Positions 1 to 5,851 of a stretch of DNA of 17,770 nucleotides are shown piece after piece (position 1 is the stretch's first letter; every line of letters begins with the position of its first letter). This DNA is from Chlamydiia bacterium (GTDB lineage: Bacteria > Chlamydiota > Chlamydiia > Chlamydiales > SM23-39): NCBI GenBank assembly GCA_016194825.1, contig JACQAR010000056.1, positions 1 to 17,770 of the forward strand, in the 5' to 3' direction. Made by a program: the position numbers and the translations under genes. Below the pieces are notes generated by a model that saw only the letters and a program-made list of their open reading frames with translations, was not told the origin of the DNA and did not search any database.

Positions 1-1013
1 AGGCCCAATTTTTTCAGATTTCGCAAGACAATCAACACGCACCCGGCCTTGCCATCAAAGACCTCTTGTCTGGCCTCAAAGCTGAATCGCAGCTTCCCTT
101 TCTCAAAGAGCTGCAAGAGCGGCAGCAAAAGTACAAAGAGCGAGGACCCAATGATCTCGGCATCACCGGCATCCCGACCCACTTCCTCGACATTGATAAA
201 ATGTTAAATGGCTTTAATAACTCCAACCTGATGATTTTAGCAGCGCGTCCTGCCATGGGTAAATCGGCCATTGCGCTCAATTTTGCTGAAAATCTCTGCT
301 TCAAGAACAACATTCCCACCGCCATTTTCTCACTGGAAATGAGCGCCTCGCAGCTCCTCCATCGCCTCATCAGCTCGCAGGCCGAAGTGGAATCAGAAAA
401 AATTCTCAACGGCTCGTTATCTGGCAATGAATACCAGCGGATCGTCTCGACAGTCAACATGATGCAAAAACACACGCTCATCATCGATGATCAATCGGGA
501 CTCAAGATCACGGACCTCAGAGCCCGCGCCCGCAGGCTGAAAGAGGCCTACAACATTGGCTTCATCGTCATCGACTATCTCCAGCTCGTTGCAGGATCGG
601 GCAACATGCGTTCTCAAGAGAACCGGCAGAATGAGATCGCCGAAATTTCTCGCATGCTAAAAAACTTGGCACGGGAGCTCAACATTCCGATCCTGTGCGC
701 AGCCCAGCTCTCACGAAAAGTGGAAGAGAGGCAAGGGCACCGTCCGATGATGAGCGATCTGCGCGAAAGCGGTAGCATTGAAGCGGATGCCGACATCATC
801 ATGATGCTCTTCCGTCGTGACTACTATGACAAATATGACAAGCCAGGCCTTGCCGAGCTCATTGTTGCCAAAAACCGACACGGTCCCGTGGGCGATATCA
901 CCCTCACCTTCCGCAAAGAGGTCGGGCAATTCGCCAATTACACCCCCGTGCACTCCCAACCGGAAGCCGCTAAGGCCAATAAAGAGGCCTTTTCGGCATT
1001 TAGTCCAGAATAA
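1..1013 (+). CDS. dnaB: Replicative DNA helicase DnaB, C-terminal part (5' end outside window)
   Basis: This is the hexameric helicase that unwinds DNA at the replication fork. The frame is open from the first bases of the window and has no in-frame stop before TAA at 1011-1013. The true start therefore lies upstream, and the TTG at 66 is only an internal codon. The visible part is the linker plus the RecA-like ATPase domain. The Walker A motif ARPAMGKSA carries Ser where Thr is more usual. It is followed by SLEMSA, the Walker B stretch FIVIDYLQL, the DnaB signature LSRKVEERQGHRPMMSDLRESGSIEADAD (given here only as a landmark; key residues R, E, D), and a C-terminal AKNRHGPVGD loop. No intein interrupts the motifs. 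mnmG normally follows dnaB in chlamydiae; here another gene lies between them. The identification is secure; only the missing N-terminus limits it. Confidence 0.97.
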   Translation, partial: AQFFQISQDNQHAPGLAIKDLLSGLKAESQLPFLKELQERQQKYKERGPNDLGITGIPTHFLDIDKMLNGFNNSNLMILAARPAMGKSAIALNFAENLCFKNNIPTAIFSLEMSASQLLHRLISSQAEVESEKILNGSLSGNEYQRIVSTVNMMQKHTLIIDDQSGLKITDLRARARRLKEAYNIGFIVIDYLQLVAGSGNMRSQENRQNEIAEISRMLKNLARELNIPILCAAQLSRKVEERQGHRPMMSDLRESGSIEADADIIMMLFRRDYYDKYDKPGLAELIVAKNRHGPVGDITLTFRKEVGQFANYTPVHSQPEAAKANKEAFSAFSPE

Positions 1014-1033
1014 GTTGCGCTAAAAAGCGCAAC
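1014..1033 (+). terminator. Stem-loop directly after dnaB stop
   Basis: GTTGCGCT (1014-1021) pairs perfectly with AGCGCAAC (1026-1033) around an AAAA loop, starting at the base after the dnaB stop codon. The immediate T-run of a classical intrinsic terminator is missing; a T-rich stretch follows only at about 1050-1066. It may be a weak terminator or a 3'-end stabilising hairpin. Confidence 0.5.
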
Positions 1034-1081
1034 AACATAAACTTCTCCGTTTTATTGTTTTTTTAATTAGGAGCTGTGAAA

Positions 1082-2182
1082 ATGTCCGGACCATCATTAC
1101 TTCCCGCTTTCGGAGGCAAGCCAGCACCAGCATACTGCCCTTTCAACACCAATCCACCAGCACCAGCAGCAGAACCATACTGCCCTTTCAACACCAACCC
1201 AGCGGCACCACAGCAACAGGCATCTCAGAATGTACGGGTAGCCCAAATGGCTCAGGGCGTGCTGGCGAGTCCTCAACATCAACAGAATCCAACCTCAACA
1301 GGCCCCTACAACTTCTTCAGAAATACGGACCTTGCCCAGCAAGTATCTCAACCGGCCAGCGCCCCCACACGTGTTCAATGGCCAGCGCAATTACCACCAA
1401 ACCCCATGCCCGCACCTACCCAATCTCCCCACTTTTCGTTCCGACATCATGGCCTCCTTTCCCAGCCAGCACCTGGACCGGTCAGCGCCCCCACAAGTAC
1501 TCAATGGCCATGGCAAAATCACAGACAGATAGCACCCATCCCACCCCAACTTCACCCAGCGTCGCATGTATGGTCCCACCAGGCCCCATGGGGTGCACCC
1601 ATAGCAGCTCCAAGCTATCCCCCCTCTTTCCCTTTCGGTCCTAACGCTCATCCTCCTATTTTGAATAGCTCCGTACCCGTTCCGCGAGCAGCTCACCCAA
1701 TACCAAACTTCGCTGAGTTAAAAGCATTTCAGGTCCCGTTACCCCGGAATGAGAGTCGATCTGTCATCTTTAATGGTCAGTGCCTACAAGACCTAAGCGA
1801 GCAGGAGTGTACAGAACTATTGTTTAGACATCCAACTCCTTATGCATTCCTCGTTACACAGACAAACCTGCTCCTATTCCAGAACGAGTTATACGCTGTC
1901 AAAATCTCTTACACCAAAGGTTTCGAGCCTAAAATGGTATGTACTCGAGAGCTTGTTTTACATTTAGGTACAGGCAAACTTAGAATCAAACAACCTAAAT
2001 TAGGAGAGTACATTGGCCCAGAACTCGAGACCCCATACCAAGTAGTATTAGACGCCCCCCCGAATAGGAATGATGAAAAACAACAGCAAGCGATAGCAGA
2101 GTTTTTTGGAGGAAATGGTCAATTTTGGCCTGAATTCTTTCCTCAGTTGTGGAGGCTATTGGTGAGCACCCCTAATCTCTAA
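1082..2182 (+). CDS. Proline-rich protein with possible SH2-like C-terminal region; not recognised as a known family
   Basis: This 366-residue protein sits between dnaB and the mnmG operon, where chlamydiae as I remember have no gene. ATG 1082 is preferred over GTG 1076 because an AGGAG at 1069-1073 lies 8 nt upstream of it. Residues 1-200 are Pro/Ala/Gln-rich and carry two repeat families. One is a 15-residue repeat beginning YCPFNTNP, with a 22-nt identical core at 1131-1152 and 1176-1197. The other has a period of 42 residues, containing SAPT..QWP (1351-1384 and 1477-1510). There is no signal peptide or membrane segment. The C-terminal 140 residues are different in character and look globular. 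Residues about 230-310 read G-x-L-x-x-LSEQECTELL, then YAFLVTQTN, then YAVKIS, then HLGTGKLRI. This resembles the SH2 pattern 'G.ls..eA..LL...p.GsFLVR.S...yvLsv...i...g.y.I', but with Thr in place of the phosphotyrosine-binding Arg. The globular part uses more AT-rich codons (TTA, CTA, GTA, AGA) than its neighbours, suggesting acquisition. A role as a host-directed effector is inference only. Confidence 0.85.
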   Translation: MSGPSLLPAFGGKPAPAYCPFNTNPPAPAAEPYCPFNTNPAAPQQQASQNVRVAQMAQGVLASPQHQQNPTSTGPYNFFRNTDLAQQVSQPASAPTRVQWPAQLPPNPMPAPTQSPHFSFRHHGLLSQPAPGPVSAPTSTQWPWQNHRQIAPIPPQLHPASHVWSHQAPWGAPIAAPSYPPSFPFGPNAHPPILNSSVPVPRAAHPIPNFAELKAFQVPLPRNESRSVIFNGQCLQDLSEQECTELLFRHPTPYAFLVTQTNLLLFQNELYAVKISYTKGFEPKMVCTRELVLHLGTGKLRIKQPKLGEYIGPELETPYQVVLDAPPNRNDEKQQQAIAEFFGGNGQFWPEFFPQLWRLLVSTPNL

Positions 2183-2190
2183 ACATCCTC

Positions 2191-2219
2191 TTTACTTTTA
2201 CAACTGAATCGCATAAAAT
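2191..2219 (+). promoter_or_regulatory. Candidate sigma-70 promoter for the bS22-like/mnmG/lplA operon
   Basis: TTTACT at 2191-2196 (-35) and TAAAAT at 2214-2219 (-10) are separated by 17 nt. The predicted start is near 2226, giving a leader of roughly 17 nt before the ATG at 2243. The upstream gene ends at 2182 without a visible terminator. Confidence 0.5.
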
Positions 2220-2242
2220 AAGCCTTTTAAACCAAGGGTCCT

Positions 2243-2332
2243 ATGTCATCAGTAAAGAAAAAGCGCCGCGCCAAAATTGCCCGCCACAAACGGAAGAAAC
2301 GGCGCCGTCGCGATCGCCATAAGAAAAAATAA
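2243..2332 (+). CDS. Very small basic ribosomal protein, bS22/mS38 (AURKAIP1/COX24) type
   Basis: This 29-codon ORF begins MSSVKKKRRAKIARHKR and ends in RDRHKKK. More than half of its residues are Lys, Arg or His. The opening [S/A]SV-KKRR-x-K-[I/M] followed by H-K-x-[R/K]-K-x-x-R-R matches the AURKAIP1/COX24 C-terminal domain. In mitochondria this is small-subunit protein mS38, and in mycobacteria it is the 33-residue bS22. Such proteins bind rRNA in the small ribosomal subunit; that role is inferred here by family. A short AAGGG at 2234-2238 precedes the ATG by 4 nt. The ORF follows the promoter at 2191-2219 and is the first gene of the mnmG-lplA unit. It is in the same frame as mnmG, separated only by its own TAA and two further codons. 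Confidence 0.8.
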   Translation: MSSVKKKRRAKIARHKRKKRRRRDRHKKK

Positions 2333-2338
2333 TTTCTC

Positions 2339-4159
2339 GTGTGGACTTATCCTAAAGAATTTGATGTCCTGGTCATCGGAGCCGGACACGCTGGATGTGA
2401 AGCTGCCCATGCAGCTGCCCGTATGGGCGTCCAGACGCTCCTGCTCACGATGAATCTCGATACCATCGGCAAAATGAGCTGTAACCCCTCCATCGGAGGG
2501 ACCGCTAAAGGACACATCGTTCGAGAAATCGACGCCCTCGGTGGCCTCATGGGGAAGATCGCCGACCGAAGAAGTATCCAGTTCCGGATGCTCAACGCCT
2601 CAAAGGGCCCCGCCGTCCGCTCTCCCCGTTCCCAAGCCGATAAAGCCGCCTACGCCCTGGAGATGAAACATCGCCTAGAAAGAACTCAAAACCTTGAAAT
2701 CCAACAAGGAACAACCGAACATCTCCTGATAAAAGAAGGACGCATTCTCGGCGTCCAAACGCTAGAGGGCATCGAGTACCGGGCCAAAACAGTCGTCCTT
2801 TCTTCGGGGACTTTCATGCGAGGACTGCTCCACATCGGCTCGACTCACTTTTCAGGAGGGCGAGGGGGCGACAAAGCAGCAAGTGGTCTTTCTCCCTCGC
2901 TCGAAAAAGCAGGCTTTCGTCTAGGAAGGCTTAAGACAGGCACCCCTCCTCGGATCAACAAAAGAAGCATCGACTTTTCTCGATGCGAAGAGCAGCCAGG
3001 GGATCTGGGAGTCGTCTTTTCCTACGACGAGCCTGAAGAGCGGATGCCTCAAATTTCGTGCCACATCACCTATACGACTCCTGAGACCCACCAGATCATC
3101 CGAAACAACCTGGATCGGTCGCCCTTATTCAGCGGACAAATCCAGGGAGTAGGGCCCCGCTATTGCCCCTCCATTGAGGACAAGGTCGTCCGCTTTGCCG
3201 ATAAGGAGCGGCATCAAATTTTTCTTGAACCAGAAGGACTCACGACCGATGAGGTCTATGTCAATGGGATCTCTTCCTCACTCCCCTTCGACGTCCAGCT
3301 TGCGATGATCCGCACCGTGGTGGGCCTAGAAAAGGCCGAAGTGATGCGCCCCGCTTACGCCATTGAATATGACTATGTGCTGAGCGATCAGATCTATGCG
3401 ACACTCGAGACGAAACTCGTCGAGGGGCTCTTTTTGGCCGGCCAGGTCAATGGGACTACAGGCTATGAAGAGGCGGCCGGTCAAGGCCTTTTGGCTGGCA
3501 TCAACGCCGCTTGTAAAGCCAAACAGTGTCCTCCTCTGGTGTTGAAGCGGAGCGACGCCTATTTGGGGGTGATGATTGACGATCTCATTCGCTTCGAGCT
3601 GACAGAACCGTATCGGATGTTCACCAGCCGCGCCGAACATCGCCTCTTGCTCAGACAAGACAATGCCGACCTGCGCCTGAGACCCATCGCCTATCCATAT
3701 GGACTCATTAGCCACGCGCAGTATGAACGAGTCATCCAAAAACAAGCCACCATTGCCCAGCAGATGGCGCGCCTACAGAAGTGCTATAAATCCATCGATG
3801 GGAAAAGCGTCTCGTTGGCCTCGCTCATTTGCCGTCCCGATTGGAGCTATGAAAAGGCGCTCCGCGCATTTCCAGAACAAGTAGAGGATTTGGGCTTTGA
3901 TCTCAATGGGCAAATCGAAATGGAACTCAAATATGCAGGCTACGTCGAAAGGCAAAAAAAAGACGTCGCTAAATTAGAAAAGCTCGACGAAATCAGAATC
4001 CCGAAAGGATTTGAATTCAACCAAGTCGTCGGATTGCGGACAGAAGCCAAACAAAAATTCAGTCGCTTCACGCCCGATCATTTGGGACAAGCTTCTCGCA
4101 TTTCAGGGATTTCTCCTGCCGACATTTCGATCTTGCTGATTGCCCTGCAAAAACGATAG
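2339..4159 (+). CDS. mnmG: tRNA uridine-5-carboxymethylaminomethyl modification enzyme MnmG
   Basis: MnmG (GidA) is the FAD/NADH-dependent partner of MnmE. Together they install the (carboxymethyl)aminomethyl group on the wobble uridine of certain tRNAs in the cytoplasm. The protein has 606 residues, the usual family length. The FAD dinucleotide-binding loop GAGHAG lies at residues 14-19, followed by MSCNPSIGGTAKGHIVREIDAL. Then come GRLKTGTPPRI, the SCHITYT stretch, and GQVNGTTGYEEAAGQG, the family signature near the FAD site. The MnmE-binding helical domain begins at FTSRAEHRLLLRQDNADLRL. The start is GTG 2339, because the only in-frame codons upstream are CTC and TTT and then the TAA at 2330. 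No good ribosome-binding site precedes it, so translation is probably coupled to the small upstream gene. lplA follows 9 nt downstream. Confidence 0.97.
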   Translation: MWTYPKEFDVLVIGAGHAGCEAAHAAARMGVQTLLLTMNLDTIGKMSCNPSIGGTAKGHIVREIDALGGLMGKIADRRSIQFRMLNASKGPAVRSPRSQADKAAYALEMKHRLERTQNLEIQQGTTEHLLIKEGRILGVQTLEGIEYRAKTVVLSSGTFMRGLLHIGSTHFSGGRGGDKAASGLSPSLEKAGFRLGRLKTGTPPRINKRSIDFSRCEEQPGDLGVVFSYDEPEERMPQISCHITYTTPETHQIIRNNLDRSPLFSGQIQGVGPRYCPSIEDKVVRFADKERHQIFLEPEGLTTDEVYVNGISSSLPFDVQLAMIRTVVGLEKAEVMRPAYAIEYDYVLSDQIYATLETKLVEGLFLAGQVNGTTGYEEAAGQGLLAGINAACKAKQCPPLVLKRSDAYLGVMIDDLIRFELTEPYRMFTSRAEHRLLLRQDNADLRLRPIAYPYGLISHAQYERVIQKQATIAQQMARLQKCYKSIDGKSVSLASLICRPDWSYEKALRAFPEQVEDLGFDLNGQIEMELKYAGYVERQKKDVAKLEKLDEIRIPKGFEFNQVVGLRTEAKQKFSRFTPDHLGQASRISGISPADISILLIALQKR

Positions 4160-4168
4160 GGTAAATAT

Positions 4169-4879
4169 ATGGTTATGCCCCTTTACTGCATTGTGCTCAA
4201 GCAAACGCCCATTTTAGAGCAGTTACAACTAGAAGAGGCGCTGCTGCGCACTGATACGCGCAATTTCTGCATCATCAATTACGGCTCTCCCCGCTCTATT
4301 GTGATGGGGATTTCGGGACAAGCGGATCAAATGCTCGATAGGGAACTAGTGCAGCGCGACCAGATCCCTGTCATCCAACGCTTCAGCGGCGGCGGAACGG
4401 TGGTGGTCGATGAATCGACTCTTTTCGTCAGCTTCCTCTTTTCTAAACAGACCTTACCGATTGCCTCGTATCCCGAGCCTATCTTGCGCTGGAGCGCTGC
4501 GCTCTATGCGCAAGCGTGGCAAATCCCCGGTTTTGCCCTCCGAGAAAATGACTATGCGATCGCAGCCCATAAATGCGGCGGTAACGCCCAATACATCCAA
4601 AAAGATCGCTGGCTCCACCACACCACCTTTTTGTGGGATTACTCTGAAGAAAATATGCGCTATCTCAAAATGCCAGAGCGACAGCCGCACTATCGGCAAA
4701 AGCGGGAACACAAAGACTTTCTCTGCCGTCTCAAAGACCATGCCCCTTCACAAGAGTGGCTTGTCGAGAAACTATGGGGAGCACTTGGGAATGTAAAGCC
4801 GTTTTACATTGAGCCGTTAGATCCTAAAACTCTAGTATTTGGGCCTCACAGAAAAGCGACAACCCTACTCAATATATAA
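4169..4879 (+). CDS. lplA: Lipoate-protein ligase A family protein
   Basis: This 236-residue protein has the lipoate/biotin ligase (BPL/LPL) fold. It attaches lipoic acid to the E2 subunits of 2-oxoacid dehydrogenases and to GcvH. The family motif R-x-S-GGG-T-V-V appears at QRFSGGGTVVVDE, where the canonical form is RR-x-x-GGG-x-V. The catalytic-lysine region reads HKCGGNAQYIQKDRWLHHTT, closely matching chlamydial LplA proteins. The usual separate C-terminal domain of E. coli LplA is absent, as in other short members, so activation and transfer may be divided or the protein may act as a transferase. ATG 4169 has AGGG at 4158-4161. Position 9 nt after mnmG and the same strand imply cotranscription. 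The 3' part contains one copy of the 21-bp palindrome (4790-4810). Its stop codon touches the T-run of the minus-strand RNA gene downstream. Confidence 0.9.
   Translation: MVMPLYCIVLKQTPILEQLQLEEALLRTDTRNFCIINYGSPRSIVMGISGQADQMLDRELVQRDQIPVIQRFSGGGTVVVDESTLFVSFLFSKQTLPIASYPEPILRWSAALYAQAWQIPGFALRENDYAIAAHKCGGNAQYIQKDRWLHHTTFLWDYSEENMRYLKMPERQPHYRQKREHKDFLCRLKDHAPSQEWLVEKLWGALGNVKPFYIEPLDPKTLVFGPHRKATTLLNI
4790..4810 (+). repeat. 21-bp palindrome, copy 1 (inside lplA)
   Basis: AATGTAAA (4790-4797) and TTTACATT (4803-4810) form a perfect 8-bp inverted repeat around GCCGT. It differs by one base from copy 2 at 8782-8802. It is translated here as part of VKPFYI, a different reading of the palindrome from that in tatD. 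Confidence 0.85.
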
Positions 4880-5041
4880 AAACCGCCGTGAGGGAACCGA
4901 CACACGCTCGGTCAACCATGTTTTTAAAGGTGGAATCGCTTCCTGGGCGAGGGACGAGGCCCTAGGCCCAGCGTTGTGATTCCCTAACATAGTTTGTAGT
5001 TGAAGGGCATCTGGTGTCCAGCGTCCCCCTCACAGCAGTAA
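4878..5041 (-). ncRNA. Structured small RNA gene, candidate 6S RNA
   Basis: The 210-nt gap between convergent lplA and sdhB reads as an RNA gene on the minus strand of about 164 nt. A promoter lies just upstream (5075-5048). CTGCTGTGAGGG (complement of 5038-5027) pairs over 12 bp with CCCTCACGGCGG (complement of 4894-4883). Two of these pairs are G.U on the minus strand but would be A/C mismatches on the plus strand, which fixes the orientation. TTTTT follows immediately, so the closing stem can also serve as terminator. Inside is an apical arm: GGAATC/GATTCC (4984-4979 with 4937-4932), then CTGGGC/GCCCAG (4971-4966 with 4948-4943), then AGGG/CCCT. A small ACCGA/TCGGT-type hairpin (4912-4896) lies on the 3' side of a large open region. 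Closing stem, wide central bubble with a small 3' hairpin, and long apical arm together match the architecture of 6S RNA, the regulator that mimics an open promoter. There is no SRP GGAAG signature, no tmRNA tRNA-like end and no RNase P core. That it is an RNA gene is fairly sure; the 6S identity is a guess from shape and size. Confidence 0.72.
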
Positions 5042-5047
5042 ATCCCT

Positions 5048-5075
5048 ATTTTACCGTTTTGTAAAATTTATGCAA
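5048..5075 (-). promoter_or_regulatory. Promoter of the minus-strand small RNA
   Basis: Read on the minus strand, TTGCAT (5075-5070) and TAAAAT (5053-5048) are separated by 16 nt. Transcription would start near 5041, three bases before the closing stem of the RNA. The -10 is embedded in an inverted repeat, ATTTTAC/GTAAAAT (5048-5054 with 5061-5067). It lies 15 nt beyond the sdhB stop codon, so readthrough from the sdh operon is also possible. Confidence 0.6.
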
Positions 5076-5089
5076 AGATTTAAAAGCAT

Positions 5090-5851
5090 TTAATTTTTTG
5101 CGTCTGGCAGCCCTAAAAGATCGCGAACGGCTTGCTTAGAGGCTTCTTTATTGATGAGGGCGAGTGATTCGGTGAGAGGAATGTTTTTCGGACAGACCCG
5201 AGCGCAGTTCTGGGCGTTGCCGCAGCCAGCAATCCCTTCATCGCCAAGAGCTACGCGAAGCCGCTCTGATTTTTGGAGTTTACCGGTAGGGTGGTCGTTG
5301 AAAAGACGAATCTGGGACATCGCAGAGGGCCCCATGAAAGAGGAATCCGCACTCACTTGCGGGCAACTCTCACTACAACAGCCACACGTCATACAGGTCG
5401 ACAAGACATAGAGCGCTTCTTGTACTTCTGGACTTACCTTAGGACCAAATTGTCCTGTATCCCAGGTCCCATCAACCGCAATCCACGCTCTCACTTTTTT
5501 GAGGGCTTCAAACATCTGTTTTCGATCGACATAGAGATCACGAATGAGGGGGAATTTAGTGAACGGGGCCAGTGTGATGGTGCTGGAATGCTGCAGATAC
5601 GGCTCAATGAGCGCTGTACAGGCTTGCCGAGGATGGCCATTGACGAGCATCGAGCAAGAACCGCACACCTCTTCTAGACAACCTTGCTCCCAGACAACAG
5701 GAGTCGTTTTTTTGCCCTGTTTAGTAATCGGATTTTTTTGGATTTCCATGAGCGCCGAGATGACATTGAGCCCCGGTTCATATTGCAGCGCAAATTCTTC
5801 CCAGTACTGGTGTCCAGGAGTGCCGCGATAGATTCTGAGCGTGAATATCAC
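5090..5851 (-). CDS. sdhB: Succinate dehydrogenase iron-sulfur subunit
   Basis: This 253-residue subunit carries electrons from the FAD of SdhA to the membrane cytochrome. Its three clusters can be read directly. The [2Fe-2S] ligands are C58, C63, C66 and C78 (CLEEVCGSC...C). The [4Fe-4S] region is CMTCGCCSESCP at residues 153-164. The [3Fe-4S] site is C210 with CARVCP at 216-221. The extra cysteines around CGCCSESC and the non-classical spacing fit the Bacillus-type (type B) enzymes. The start is GTG at 5851, which overlaps the sdhA stop as GTGA, so translation is coupled. It is the last gene of tatD-sdhC-sdhA-sdhB. No strong terminator follows before the RNA promoter. Confidence 0.95.
   Translation of the reverse strand: MIFTLRIYRGTPGHQYWEEFALQYEPGLNVISALMEIQKNPITKQGKKTTPVVWEQGCLEEVCGSCSMLVNGHPRQACTALIEPYLQHSSTITLAPFTKFPLIRDLYVDRKQMFEALKKVRAWIAVDGTWDTGQFGPKVSPEVQEALYVLSTCMTCGCCSESCPQVSADSSFMGPSAMSQIRLFNDHPTGKLQKSERLRVALGDEGIAGCGNAQNCARVCPKNIPLTESLALINKEASKQAVRDLLGLPDAKN

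Noticed and set aside
1332..1644. Two overlapping plus-strand frames of 66 and 88 codons within the proline-rich gene
   Set aside because: They are alternative-frame shadows of a C-rich, repetitive coding sequence; neither has a ribosome-binding site or family features.
4880..5040. SRP RNA, tmRNA or RNase P RNA as identity of the small RNA
   Set aside because: The SRP GGAAGGAAGCAG-type loop, a tRNA-like end with TTCGA, and the RNase P conserved core are all absent on both strands.
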